Below, piece after piece: positions 17,738-26,220 of a DNA stretch of 54,421 bases. The stretch's first letter is position 1; each line of letters starts with the position of its first letter. Origin of the DNA: Cyanobacteria bacterium K_Offshore_surface_m2_239 (GTDB lineage: Bacteria; Cyanobacteriota; Cyanobacteriia; PCC-6307; Cyanobiaceae); contig VGQX01000004.1 in the NCBI GenBank assembly GCA_016882305.1, forward strand, positions 1-54,421. Reading direction: 5' to 3'. The position numbers and the translations under genes are program-made. Below the pieces are notes generated by a model that ran no database searches, had not been told where the DNA came from, and was given only the letters and a program-made list of their open reading frames with translations.

Positions 17738-19288
17738 TCAACCGCGAGGGAGGCGGCAGCGCCGACGCAGTTTGCGGCTGAACGTCCAGGCCATGGCGGC
17801 GCCGCTCACCGCCAGGGGGCCTGGCACGGGCTCTCCTGCGAGCGGTGGCGTGCTCAGCGGGGAGAGCCGCGCCAGGGAGGCCTGTTCAAAGTCGTAGGCG
17901 TAGCCGAGGAGCTTCTCTTCCTCATAGGCTTTGGCCAGGAAGGACAGGCCCAGAGGATTTTTGTTGTTCAAGGTTTGATATCCCGCCGGCACAATGATCG
18001 TGGGATAGCCCGCCCTGGCACCAATGGCGGCGCCGCTGGCGCCACTGAAAAGAATGGCATCCAAACTGTTGGCCGCCATGAAGGCGTCGATGCCAAGGGT
18101 GCGGGAGTTGAGAATGTCAGCGGCTCGATCGGCCTGATAGCGGATGGTGTCAGCGCTTCCAGGGGTGAGATCGATCAAGCGAGAGGTGTCAATTCTCACC
18201 TTGCCGTATTTGAAGGGGCCGGCTGGATCGGGATTGGCGGCATTATAATCGATAATGAAGGTATTGACATCATCGATATCTTGAATGTTGGCGGCAGGTC
18301 CCAGGCTGGCCAGATAGGCATTCAGATCGCGTTTGAATTCATAGGGCAACACCGTGCTGCTGTTGGTGGGTGGTGTGAAGGGAATCTTCAGAACGGTGGC
18401 GCCTTCCGCGCGCAACACATCCAGAGCCTGGTTGAAGATGGCCAACTGTTCAGAACCGCTGGCCGTGGAGCCATTGGGCTCGGCGTAGTAGCCAAGTCTG
18501 GCGCCTTGCAGAGCATCAAGCCTCAAATAGGGCGTGTAATCGCTTTTCGCTTTGCCAACGCTCTCGGCGGTTTGCGGGTCTTTGGGATCCTCTCCTGTCA
18601 GGGCGCCGAGCAGGATGGCGGCATCGGTGACGGACCGAGCCATCGGGCCGGCGGTGTCCTGGCTGGCGGCGATGGGGATGATGCCATCGCGGCTCCAGAG
18701 GCCAACGGTAGGTTTGATGCCCACCAAGGAATTCTGATTGGCGGGGCTGAGGATGGATCCGGAGGTTTCCGTGCCGATGGCGATGGTGGCGAAGTTCGCC
18801 GCCATCGCTGCCCCTGACCCCGCGCTGGACCCTCCCGGAGAAAGCAGGGGGCGCCCATCCCCGCCCGGCAGCGCCACCGGGTTGTAGGGATTGAACGTGT
18901 AGCCATTGAGCGAGCTGTACCCCGCTGGCATGCCAGAGGTGAGATAGTTCGCGAATTCAGTCAGGGATGTTTTGCCGAGAATGATCGCACCGGCATCCAG
19001 CAACTTCAGAGCGATGGTGGCGTTGTCGGGCGGCAGGGAGCCCGCCAGGCCGAGGAAACCCGCTGTCGTGGGCAGAAAGCTGGTGTCGATGTTGTCTTTC
19101 AACAGAACAGGAATGCCGTGCAGCGCAGACCGTGGTCCTGTGGTGCCGCGCTCCAGGTCGAGGGCGGCCGCCTGGGCGACGGCATTGGGATTGAGGGAGA
19201 TGATGGTGTTGAGATTCAAGCCCCCCGGCCCGTCATAGGCGGCGATCCGGTTGAGATAGAGCTGCACGAGCTGCGCCGAGGTCAACAC
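17738..19288 (-). CDS. Amidase-signature family hydrolase with PEP-CTERM-like tail (catalytic part)
   Basis: Amidase-signature (AS) enzyme hydrolysing an amide of unknown identity. The catalytic Lys-Ser-Ser triad is complete, numbering from GTG 19288: Lys64 in VLLKDNID, the cis-Ser in PGGSSAGSG (about 155) and the nucleophile in TETSGSI (Ser178). The C-terminus VPGPLAVSGAAMAW followed by FSRKLRRR matches the cyanobacterial PEP-CTERM pattern (PGPL, membrane helix, basic end), so it should be exported and anchored. GTG 19288 is only the first possible start in this frame. In-frame homologous sequence (SLEQATIPSINAAFDAG) continues upstream to about 19342, where the frame must change to join a signal peptide (see 19296-19628). 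Local GC is lower than in the flanks. Confidence 0.85.
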   Translation of the reverse strand: MLTSAQLVQLYLNRIAAYDGPGGLNLNTIISLNPNAVAQAAALDLERGTTGPRSALHGIPVLLKDNIDTSFLPTTAGFLGLAGSLPPDNATIALKLLDAGAIILGKTSLTEFANYLTSGMPAGYSSLNGYTFNPYNPVALPGGDGRPLLSPGGSSAGSGAAMAANFATIAIGTETSGSILSPANQNSLVGIKPTVGLWSRDGIIPIAASQDTAGPMARSVTDAAILLGALTGEDPKDPQTAESVGKAKSDYTPYLRLDALQGARLGYYAEPNGSTASGSEQLAIFNQALDVLRAEGATVLKIPFTPPTNSSTVLPYEFKRDLNAYLASLGPAANIQDIDDVNTFIIDYNAANPDPAGPFKYGKVRIDTSRLIDLTPGSADTIRYQADRAADILNSRTLGIDAFMAANSLDAILFSGASGAAIGARAGYPTIIVPAGYQTLNNKNPLGLSFLAKAYEEEKLLGYAYDFEQASLARLSPLSTPPLAGEPVPGPLAVSGAAMAWTFSRKLRRRCRLPRG

Positions 19289-19295
19289 TCCGGCG

Positions 19296-19628
19296 TCAAA
19301 CGCGGCGTTGATGCTCGGAATCGTGGCCTGCTCCAGGGAAAACGGCGCGGCCTGGGGCCAGCGGCGCCACCAGAGAGCAGCCCAGACCGAGGACCAGCGC
19401 GGCCAGGCGCGCTTTGTGCTCCGCCAGGGGCTTCCAGGTCCGCGCCCGCTCTCGGCCTGGAAGGGCTGCTTGCCCCTGCCCGCGGCTTGGGCGGAAGGCC
19501 GACGCCTCCGCCGTGGAGAGGCGCCCCTGCCACACCTGCGGTGATGGCGTTGCAGTCTTGGCTGGCCCTGGACAGAGGGTGTCGCTGTAGCTGTAGCTAT
19601 CGCTATAGCTGTGGTTGTTGTTTGACAT
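19296..19628 (-). pseudogene. Displaced 5' part of the amidase gene: leader and signal peptide in another frame
   Basis: This frame encodes a leader starting MSNNN, a Ser/Tyr/Asp tract from a hexamer repeat, the motif CPGPAK and then HKARLAALVLGLGCSLVAPL ending APGRA, a convincing signal peptide. Just after it the frame runs into unrelated residues and stops at 19296. The amidase frame meanwhile picks up at PFSLEQATIPS. Skipping one base near 19340-19358 joins APGRA directly to FSLEQATIPS. I infer one extra base (mutation or base-calling error). ATG 19628 or GTG 19535 could be the true start. Confidence 0.6.
19584..19613. repeat. Hexanucleotide microsatellite
   Basis: Five imperfect copies of a six-base unit (GCTGTA, GCTGTA, GCTATC, GCTATA, GCTGTG). 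If the minus-strand leader at 19628 is translated, the repeat encodes alternating Ser-Tyr/Ser-Asp residues. A six-base unit keeps the frame when copy number changes. Confidence 0.75.
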
Positions 19629-19919
19629 TGTGTATTGGCGTAAATACTTTTATTTTATGACGAGAAATCCCTCGTGTAGGCAGTATCTTATTTGACATTT
19701 TGAGGCCTTATCAGCTGCCGCACACCATCGCTTTCCGCGAGCCCCCTCGTCCCCTGGCTCGGACGACCCTCTCACGGCTGGCCAGCGGGATGACACACGC
19801 GCCATCGTGAGAAGAAACCGCATGGAACCCTTGGCGCCTGCCGCCGACATCAAGCCGATGGTGCTGAGCGGAGGAGATGCGTTTCGGGACGTCCAACAAG
19901 CCCCGGCCAAATCCGCTCC
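19614..19919. other. AT-rich spacer and unassigned sequence with candidate promoters
   Basis: A sharply AT-rich stretch (about 19614-19700) in a GC-rich genome. It carries the nine-base direct repeat TTTGACATT at 19621-19629 and 19691-19699; each copy contains a consensus-like TTGACA. A 5-bp hairpin (ACGAG/CTCGT, 19660-19675) sits between them. On the minus strand ATAAAAT sequences (about 19650-19660) could serve as the -10 for the amidase. From 19700 to 19919 there is an open plus-strand frame with an ATG at 19820 (33 codons, ending at 19923) that I do not recognise. Confidence 0.35.
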
Positions 19920-20158
19920 GTGAGCCACGAAGGCTTGTCAAACCATCACGATGTCAATGAAGAAAGTCTTAAGCGATCGACGGTTACCCATGGGCATGGC
20001 TACCATAACTATATCTATTGGGATGGTGATGGCAACAACCGTGGAAATCTTGCTCACGGGGGCAGTCCTCCCCGAGCGTGAACGGGTGGCAGGCGCTGGA
20101 CAAAGACGAAAGCCTGGCACTCATCACCGACATCGACGCCCCGGGGATCTCGGGTTGA
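19920..20158 (+). pseudogene. Small frameshifted gene just upstream of the PEP-CTERM protein
   Basis: From GTG 19920 one frame reads VSHEGLSNHHDVNEESLKRS, then HGHGYHNYIYWDGDGNNRGN and LAHGG before a stop at 20079-20081. The next frame, from about 20060, reads SSPSVNGWQALDKDESLALI and TDIDAPGISG and ends with TGA at 20156-20158. Both stretches look protein-like, and together they would give roughly 79 residues if one indel near 20060-20080 is corrected. The final TGA overlaps the TTG start of the downstream gene (TTGA), which argues that the 3' part was once or is still translated. I do not recognise the family. The start GTG likewise overlaps an upstream TGA. Confidence 0.4.
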
Positions 20159-20841
20159 AGGTCGCCTCCGCGGTTTGCCGTCTCAGTTGCTTGGGGCTGG
20201 CCATCCTTGCGGCGGCTGTCCCGTCTCACGCAACTGCGGTGAATCTCGACTTCAGCTTCTCTCCCGCTTTGTCGCAAAATGAGCCCATTCCCCAATCCTA
20301 CGGAGACATCCCAGGTCAGATTGACCTTGTTTATTCCTCTGTAAGCGCTCCTGGTTCATCCACACCGTGCTTTGATCCACAATTGCGATTCTGGGACGTA
20401 GAATATAGTAATCTCCTGGATGTCGCCTATGCCTGTAATGGTGGTACAGGCCAGATCAAGCTGTTGCCCCTTCCCGGGTATCAAGTCACTCTCCAGGGGT
20501 TTGACCTCGGGGCTTGGCCTCGTGTTGATCGGTCATCACAGGTGACGGTTTTCGCCGCCGATCTCTCGACCGTTGTTGTCCTGGATCCGCCGCCGCTGAC
20601 GATTTCTGGGACGCTGGCCAAGCAGTATTCGTTTGCGGGCCCCCAGTTCACGCGTCTGGATGGCTTCGCCATTCAATACGGACCCGATGGTTTCAACGTA
20701 GGCATCGATAACTTGAGGTTTGTCGTTTCCCCTGTGCCGGCGCCCCTGCCTCTCTTGGGGGTGGCGGGACTGTTTGCTGGCAGCCGCAACCTCCGCAGAC
20801 GTGTCAAAGCGGTCCAGAGCATCAAGGCCGGCGGGACCTGA
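20155..20841 (+). CDS. Secreted protein with PEP-CTERM-like sorting signal
   Basis: A 228-residue exported protein of unknown function. TTG 20155 is chosen because it directly precedes a signal peptide (LKVASAVCRLSCLGLAILAA ending SHA) and overlaps the stop of the preceding frame. Upstream in-frame codons look non-coding. The mature part is rich in aromatic and small residues, with beta-sandwich-like spacing and the ending GIDNLRFVV common in PEP-CTERM proteins. The C-terminus VPAPLPLLGVAGLFAGSRNL followed by RRRV is a proline-start, membrane helix and basic-end sorting tail. Its anchoring would depend on an exosortase, which is not encoded in this window. Confidence 0.78.
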   Translation: MKVASAVCRLSCLGLAILAAAVPSHATAVNLDFSFSPALSQNEPIPQSYGDIPGQIDLVYSSVSAPGSSTPCFDPQLRFWDVEYSNLLDVAYACNGGTGQIKLLPLPGYQVTLQGFDLGAWPRVDRSSQVTVFAADLSTVVVLDPPPLTISGTLAKQYSFAGPQFTRLDGFAIQYGPDGFNVGIDNLRFVVSPVPAPLPLLGVAGLFAGSRNLRRRVKAVQSIKAGGT

Positions 20842-20882
20842 GGGCCCCCCTTGCTGTCAGGAAGACGTCCAGCCTCCCATGC

Positions 20883-21167
20883 TCATCGCGGGCTTGGCGG
20901 GCGAGCTGGCGGCTGCCATTGCGGCGAGCAAGGCTCCCAGCCCTCCCGCCGCAGATGGAGCCAGAGGGCCAGAGCGTCATCCCGGCAAAGCTCCTGCCGA
21001 TGTTTGAGCAGCGGGGAGGACTGATCGTCAATCCATTCTCCGCTGGTGACCTCCAAGGACTGGCGCCAGCGGTCCCACCGGGCGGGCTGGAAGTGCAACA
21101 CCCTGGGCCCCGCACGGAGCCAGGCCTCTCTGGGGGAGGGGGGGCGGCCTTCGCCAGCAGGCGTCAT
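20883..21167 (-). CDS. DUF1651 family protein
   Basis: A 94-residue protein matching, by eye, the DUF1651 pattern. There is an N-terminal segment, GPRVLHFQPARWDRWRQSLE, a short loop, LLKHRQELCRDDALALWLHL and RREGW. I know the family only from Synechococcus/Prochlorococcus-type genomes, where it is often multicopy and uncharacterised. ATG 21165-21167 gives the expected length. It follows the Cys-rich gene by 20 bases on the same strand and converges on the PEP-CTERM gene. Confidence 0.75.
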   Translation of the reverse strand: MTPAGEGRPPSPREAWLRAGPRVLHFQPARWDRWRQSLEVTSGEWIDDQSSPLLKHRQELCRDDALALWLHLRREGWEPCSPQWQPPARPPSPR

Positions 21168-21187
21168 GGTCGGTCGGCCTTGCCCGT

Positions 21188-21472
21188 TCAGGCCACCTCC
21201 GGTGCCCAGCCGCGTTGCCGCAGAAGGTCTTCCGTCCAGCTCGGACACCGGTGGGTGATGTGTTCCCCGTGGGCAATCAGTCCCTGGCGCAGCTGGCAGG
21301 TCAGCAGCGGCACGCAGTTGGGACCGGCATGGTGGCGAAACCAGTGGCAGGTGAGGCAGACCTTGTGACTGCGGCTGGTCCGCAGCACCGTCTGGTCGAG
21401 ATAGGGCCACTCCTCGATCGGTTCGAGGGGGCTGGCTCCAGGAGCGGCTGCACGGGAGGAGGGGGCGGCCAT
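21188..21472 (-). CDS. Small Cys/His-rich conserved cyanobacterial protein
   Basis: A 94-residue protein with a conserved-looking core at about residues 36-85: CLTCHWFRHHAGPNCVPLLTC, then GEHITHRCPSW. The spacing of five cysteines and several histidines suggests a metal site, zinc or Fe-S, but this is inference. I recall similar short cyanobacterial proteins (sometimes misnamed galactose oxidase) with C-x2-C ... LTC ... GEHLTHRC. ATG 21472 is preferred over ATG 21583 because the added residues are low-complexity. It sits 121 bases after clpB and 20 bases before the DUF1651 gene. Confidence 0.68.
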   Translation of the reverse strand: MAAPSSRAAAPGASPLEPIEEWPYLDQTVLRTSRSHKVCLTCHWFRHHAGPNCVPLLTCQLRQGLIAHGEHITHRCPSWTEDLLRQRGWAPEVA

Positions 21473-21547
21473 GGACGTTGAGTGGTCGTACGGCTGTACT
21501 AGCACGCTGGAGATGGTTTGGCGCGCCCGCGTGCCGGGAGGCGGAGC

Positions 21548-21569
21548 GGCGGCCTCAGGGCCGGCCGCC
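21548..21569 (-). terminator. Hairpin downstream of clpB
   Basis: Perfect 7-base stem GGCGGCC (21548-21554) and GGCCGCC (21563-21569) with an 8-base loop, 25 bases past the clpB stop. There is no T-tract, so termination is suggested only by position and stem strength. Confidence 0.35.
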
Positions 21570-21593
21570 ATCCGTCGAGTCAAGGCCCGCTCC

Positions 21594-24227
21594 TCAGGCC
21601 AGGGCCGGCACCGCCTCGCTGAGAGGGGCTGTCGCGTCGGCGGTTTGGAAGCGCAGGCGCTCGTTCCGCACGTCCACCGCGATCGCCAGGCCGGGGGCGA
21701 AGGTGCCCGCCAAGATCGCCTTGGCGATGGGCGTTTCCAGCTCCCGCTGGATGGCGCGCTTCAGCGGACGGGCCCCGTACACGGGGTCGTAACCGACGCC
21801 GGCCAACCAGTCGAGGGCTTCGCCATCGAGCCGCAGCCCCAGCTTCTTCTCCTCCAGCCGCTTCGCCAACCGCTTCACCTGCAGCTCCACGATCTCGCGC
21901 AGCTCCTCCGCCTTCAGGCTGTGGAAGATGATCGATTCATCCAGACGGTTGAGAAATTCCGGGCGGAAGTGGGCCCGCAGAGCTTCGTTCACCCGCTTCT
22001 CCATCTCCGCGTGGCGGGCGGGATCGCCGGCCAGATCGAGGATGGATGCGCTGCCGATGTTGCTCGTCAGGATCAACACCGTGTTGGTGAAATCCACCGT
22101 GCGGCCCTGGCCGTCGGTCACGCGACCATCATCCAGGATCTGCAGCATCACGTTGAACACATCGGGGTGAGCTTTCTCCACCTCGTCAAAGAGGATCACC
22201 GCATAGGGCCGACGCCGCACCGCTTCGGTGAGCTGGCCTCCCTCCTCGTAGCCGACATAGCCCGGAGGCGCCCCGATCAGACGGCTGACGGCGTGTTTCT
22301 CCATGTATTCGCTCATGTCGATGCGCACCATCGCCTCCTCGGAATCAAAGAGCTGCGCCGCCAGCGCCTTGCTGAGCTCCGTTTTGCCCACACCCGTGGG
22401 GCCGAGGAACAGGAAGCTGGCGATGGGGCGGTTGGGATCGCTCAGGCCTGCCCGGGAGCGCTGGATGGCATCCGCCACGGCGGTGACGGCCTGCTGCTGG
22501 CCAATGACGCGTTGATGCAATTCCTCCTCCAGGTGCAGCAGTTTTTCCATTTCGCTCTGCACGAGCTTGCTCACCGGAATGCCGGTCCACTTGGCGATCA
22601 CCTCGGCGATGTCATCCTCGGTGACCTCTTCCCGCAGCAGGGTCTTGCCGCCCTGACCGCTGTTGAGCTCCGCCTCTTTGGCCGCCAGCTTGCGGTTGAG
22701 CTCGCCCAGGGTGCCGTATTCCAGCTCAGCGGCCTTGTTGAGGTCGTAACTCCGCTTGGCCTGCTCGATCTGCAGCTGCACCTGTTCGATCTCCTCCTTG
22801 ATGGCGCCCAACTCATCGATGGCGCCCCTCTCCTTCTGCCATTGGGCGTTGAGAGCGCTTTGCTGTTCGCCCAGTTCAGCGAGCTCCTTCTCCAGGCGTT
22901 CCAGCCGGTCCCTGCTGGCCACATCCGATTCGCGACCCAGGGAGAGCTTTTCCATCTCCAGCTGCAGGATGCGTCGATCCAGCTCGTCGATCTCCTCGGG
23001 TTTCGAGGTGATCTCCATCTTCAGCCGCGCGGCGGCTTCATCCATCAGGTCGATGGCCTTGTCCGGCAGGAAGCGATCGGCGATGTAGCGGCTGGAGAGC
23101 ACAGCGGAGGCGACGATCGCGTTGTCAGCGATGCGCACGCCATGGTGCACTTCATAGCGCTCCTTCAACCCCCGCAGGATGGAGATGGTGTCCTCCACAG
23201 TGGGCTGATCGACAAAGACCTGCTGGAAGCGCCGCTCCAGGGCAGGGTCCTTTTCGATGTGTTGACGGTGTTCGTCGAGGGTGGTGGCGCCGATGCAGCG
23301 CAGTTCACCGCGAGCCAGCATCGGCTTGAGGAGGTTGCTGGCATCCATGGCGCCACCGGTGGCGCCCGCGCCCACCACGGTGTGGATCTCGTCGATGAAC
23401 AGCACGATCTGCCCCTCGGAGGCGGTCACCTCCTTCAGGACGGCCTTGAGACGCTCCTCAAATTCGCCGCGATACTTGGCACCCGCGATCAAGGCGCCCA
23501 TGTCGAGGGCGATCAGCTGGCGGTTCTGCAGCGCCTGAGGCACGTCGCCGTTGACGATCCGTTGGGCCAGCCCCTCCACGATGGCTGTCTTGCCCACCCC
23601 GGGCTCGCCGATCAGCACCGGGTTGTTCTTGGTGCGGCGGCTGAGAATCTGAATGGTGCGGCGGATCTCCTCATCCCGGCCGATCACGGGATCCAATTTC
23701 CCATCCCGGGCGGCGGCGGTGAGATCGCGCCCGTATTTCTCCAAGGATTCGTAGGTGCCCTCAGGATTTTGATCCGTCACCTTCTGGTTGCCGCGCACGT
23801 CGACGACAGCTTGCTTCAGCGTGTCGGCGGTGCCGCCGCACTGGCTGAGGAGTTGCCGGCCGCAGCGATCATCGCTGGCCAAAGCCAGCAACAGATGCTC
23901 AATCGAGATGTAGCTGTCCCCGAAACCAGCCTTCAGAGAATCAGCCTGATCCAACACATTGTTGAGGCTCTTGCCGAGATAGATGTTGTCCGGCGCGGCG
24001 CTCAAGCTCGGCTGGCTGGCGATGAACGCCTCGATCTTCGGGCTCAGGCTGCCAAGATCCACACCCGCCTTGTCCAGGATCCGGCTGGCCAGGCCCTCCT
24101 GGGCGAGCAGGGCAGCGAAAAGATGTTCGCTTTCCATCTGCTGTTGCCGTTTTTGCTGCGCCAATTGCTGAGCGGCAACGACAGCGGCCCAGGCCTTCTC
24201 CGTGAACAGTTCGGCGGTGGGATGCAT
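21594..24227 (-). CDS. clpB: ATP-dependent disaggregase ClpB
   Basis: Hsp100 chaperone that extracts polypeptides from aggregates together with DnaK. The 877-residue protein has the N-domain (1-145), AAA+ module 1 with Walker A GEPGVGKT (207-214) and the coiled-coil M-domain (about 400-530), which marks ClpB rather than ClpC. AAA+ module 2 has GPTGVGKTE and the pore loop GYVGYEEGG. Length is typical. ATG 24227 is supported by AGGAGG nine bases upstream (24237-24242). The gene lies between PEP-CTERM protein genes but has normal GC, so it may be a chromosomal anchor in a patchy region. Confidence 0.97.
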   Translation of the reverse strand: MHPTAELFTEKAWAAVVAAQQLAQQKRQQQMESEHLFAALLAQEGLASRILDKAGVDLGSLSPKIEAFIASQPSLSAAPDNIYLGKSLNNVLDQADSLKAGFGDSYISIEHLLLALASDDRCGRQLLSQCGGTADTLKQAVVDVRGNQKVTDQNPEGTYESLEKYGRDLTAAARDGKLDPVIGRDEEIRRTIQILSRRTKNNPVLIGEPGVGKTAIVEGLAQRIVNGDVPQALQNRQLIALDMGALIAGAKYRGEFEERLKAVLKEVTASEGQIVLFIDEIHTVVGAGATGGAMDASNLLKPMLARGELRCIGATTLDEHRQHIEKDPALERRFQQVFVDQPTVEDTISILRGLKERYEVHHGVRIADNAIVASAVLSSRYIADRFLPDKAIDLMDEAAARLKMEITSKPEEIDELDRRILQLEMEKLSLGRESDVASRDRLERLEKELAELGEQQSALNAQWQKERGAIDELGAIKEEIEQVQLQIEQAKRSYDLNKAAELEYGTLGELNRKLAAKEAELNSGQGGKTLLREEVTEDDIAEVIAKWTGIPVSKLVQSEMEKLLHLEEELHQRVIGQQQAVTAVADAIQRSRAGLSDPNRPIASFLFLGPTGVGKTELSKALAAQLFDSEEAMVRIDMSEYMEKHAVSRLIGAPPGYVGYEEGGQLTEAVRRRPYAVILFDEVEKAHPDVFNVMLQILDDGRVTDGQGRTVDFTNTVLILTSNIGSASILDLAGDPARHAEMEKRVNEALRAHFRPEFLNRLDESIIFHSLKAEELREIVELQVKRLAKRLEEKKLGLRLDGEALDWLAGVGYDPVYGARPLKRAIQRELETPIAKAILAGTFAPGLAIAVDVRNERLRFQTADATAPLSEAVPALA

Positions 24228-24236
24228 GGTGTGAAG

Positions 24237-24242
24237 CCTCCT
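24237..24242 (-). promoter_or_regulatory. Ribosome binding site of clpB
   Basis: A full AGGAGG on the minus strand with nine bases to the ATG at 24227. It decides that start against an upstream in-frame ATG at 24251. Confidence 0.8.
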
Positions 24243-24324
24243 GGATCTCAAACGCGAAGATGGTTCATCTGTGAGCCTATGCAGCTGTCGCGAACAGATC
24301 GAGCGTGAGGACCGAACACAACCG

Positions 24325-25638
24325 TCACCGCGCTCGTTCGGAGGTGGGGAGAACCGAAAGGGAAGCGCAGGCCATCCGCCTTCGCAGACGCCGGCTCCAG
24401 GCCACCAGGCTCGCTACCCCAACGATCGGCAGGGGAGCGGGCACTTTCACCGATGCAATGAAGCTGGCGTTGAGAGCGACAGGTACGTGACCGCTGATCT
24501 CACCAAAGGTCGCGTTGCTGATGTTGTCAATGTCACCATAAGAGGTGCCTAAGGATGTGGCATAGCTGACGATGGTGGCAATCTGGTCGCCGATGAAGCC
24601 AGGACTTCCGGAGTCCGAACGGGCGACGGTGGCCTCTTTGGTGCCCGTGCCAAGATTGCAGTAGATGGGATTGCCCGCAAGGGAAGGATTGATAAACGTG
24701 CTCAGTCTGCAAGATACGTCATTAGCCGCCAATCCGCTGTCAAAATCGCTGATCCATGTGTTCAAGCCATCAGCGAACAATGGATCGGATAGAAATTCTC
24801 CGTTGAAATTTGGATCTTTCCATTGAAAGTCATACCGATTGCTCCCCTGACGCAAACGGCCGATCACCCCATTGGCGCCAACAGATCCTCCGGAATTGGA
24901 GGTTAATCCATAACCAGATAAATCAAATGTCGAGGATCTCGGATTTTGGAGGTAAAGTTCATAAGATCTGGCGAAAGAGGGTGCTGGTCCGGAAAGCCTG
25001 AGCACCGCCAGGTCGTTATCCTCAATCGGCTTGCCTGAGTAGCCGGGAGCGATAAAGAAATTTGAAATACTGACGCCTGTAGCCGCAGAGCTGCTGTGAA
25101 CAATCGTATCTGGCTGGTAGGGCGGCGACATGCTGCCATCGTAGAAGAAAGCCGTCGCAGATGTGGCATTGAGGTTGCCAAGGCCGTCGCTGACGCAATG
25201 AGCGGCGGTTAAAATCGAACGACGATCATTGAGTAAAGAGCCAGTGCAGATAAAGGTATTGGAGGCACCTTTTGAAATCAGAAGGCTGGCCACGCCTGAA
25301 AACCTGGGCATGGTGGGCAGGTAGATCGCATTGCCGCCTGACGCCACGGGAGCATTCGAGGTGGTTCCCACCAGGAGGCTGTTCACCGTCCAGGGAATTC
25401 CATGGGTGACACCAGAGATCAACCGATCGCTCGGCTCGGCCACCGTGGCCCCCACAACATCTTGCGCCTTGACCTGGCTGGTCAACGCGGAGACGGAGAC
25501 GGTCAACCCAAGAAAGCTGGCCACCCAAAACAATGGCTTCGCGGAGCCAGGGCAGACAGAAGAGAAAGATGAGACAGAGGAGTCGGAGGAGTCAGAGGAG
25601 TCGGGGAGGCTAGAAAAGCCACAAATGTTGTTCATCAT
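24325..25638 (-). CDS. Trypsin-like serine protease with PEP-CTERM-like tail
   Basis: An exported S1-type protease of 437 residues. The triad is visible: His in LTAAHCVSD, Asp in [11 protein letters not shown] and Ser in RSDSGSPGF (SDSG in place of GDSG). The N-terminus has an unusual Ser/Asp-rich tract from a 9-base repeat, the motif VCPGSAKP and then a membrane segment ([16 protein letters not shown]) ending near KAQD as the likely signal sequence. The C-terminus [20 protein letters not shown] followed by RRRM is a PEP-CTERM-type tail. ATG 25638 or ATG 25635 start the Ser-rich leader; no good Shine-Dalgarno is near. Parts of the gene are AT-rich (23 of 60 bases G or C at 24901-24960), suggesting transfer. 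Confidence 0.85.
   Translation of the reverse strand: MMNNICGFSSLPDSSDSSDSSVSSFSSVCPGSAKPLFWVASFLGLTVSVSALTSQVKAQDVVGATVAEPSDRLISGVTHGIPWTVNSLLVGTTSNAPVASGGNAIYLPTMPRFSGVASLLISKGASNTFICTGSLLNDRRSILTAAHCVSDGLGNLNATSATAFFYDGSMSPPYQPDTIVHSSSAATGVSISNFFIAPGYSGKPIEDNDLAVLRLSGPAPSFARSYELYLQNPRSSTFDLSGYGLTSNSGGSVGANGVIGRLRQGSNRYDFQWKDPNFNGEFLSDPLFADGLNTWISDFDSGLAANDVSCRLSTFINPSLAGNPIYCNLGTGTKEATVARSDSGSPGFIGDQIATIVSYATSLGTSYGDIDNISNATFGEISGHVPVALNASFIASVKVPAPLPIVGVASLVAWSRRLRRRMACASLSVLPTSERAR
25577..25603. repeat. Three 9-base tandem repeats in the protease leader
   Basis: Three copies of GAGGAGTCG/A on the plus strand, encoding a Ser-Asp-Ser type tract in the protease leader on the minus strand. 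The unit is a multiple of three, so copy-number change would alter length but not frame. Confidence 0.8.
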
Positions 25639-25799
25639 CTTTGATTTCTTTGAATCCCCTCTTTCTATGGTATCTTCTCTGAGCGTGGTTTCTTTTGTTT
25701 GCAATCTGTGATTTGCACCCCGATATTCAGGCCATTCCCGTCTCACCGCGATCTCCTTTGGCTTCTGCCTGCCCCTCCAGGCTTGCTGGCGTCGCCTGG

Positions 25800-26161
25800 A
25801 CGGCGGTGCAAGATGACCTTGGACGCTCCTTCACCTTGTTGAGTGTCGTGATCGTGGCGGCGCCCTCCGCTGCCTTTCCCCGAGGTGGCGGAGGCTTTGG
25901 TGGATTCCGGGCGGGCGGGATGGGCATGGGCGGCTATCACTTCGCTGATTGTGGTTCCGGGCAGCTCGTATCCATTACGCCTCCGTGGAAGCCGTGGGCC
26001 TCTATGGCGTGAGTTTTTCCTATGCCCTCGGCAATGACATCAACCTCAATGGGGCGGCCAACTGTCAAGCGGGCCTGCTCAACGGACAGCGGCCCGCCAC
26101 CGCCCCTCAAGCGCAGCTGCTGAACGCGGTCTGCCAGGTGGCCTGCGGGACAGGGACCTGA
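25800..26161 (+). pseudogene. Remnant of a Gly-rich secreted protein split across frames
   Basis: This fills the 580-base stretch between the protease and the GT2 gene. One frame reads RSFTLLSVVIVAAPSAAFPR, a signal-peptide-like segment, then GGGGFGGFRAGGMGMGGYHF, and then loses sense before a stop near 26012. A second frame from TTG 25949 reads ARIHYASVEAVGLYGVSFSY and continues ALGNDINLNGAANCQAGLLN to a stop at 26159-26161. Both stretches look protein-like but are in different frames, so a frameshifted or deleted gene is likely. The family is not recognised. The bases 25639-25800 show nothing clear beyond the probable protease promoter. Confidence 0.4.
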
Positions 26162-26220
26162 TCCGCTCCACAACCCCATCCGCGAACGGGTTCCCCCCAA
26201 CGGGAGAAAGGTTCGCCAAA

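Noticed and set aside
21471-24308. 945-codon open frame on the plus strand
   Set aside because: Exactly antisense to clpB, whose motifs are unmistakable; the long frame results from codon bias.
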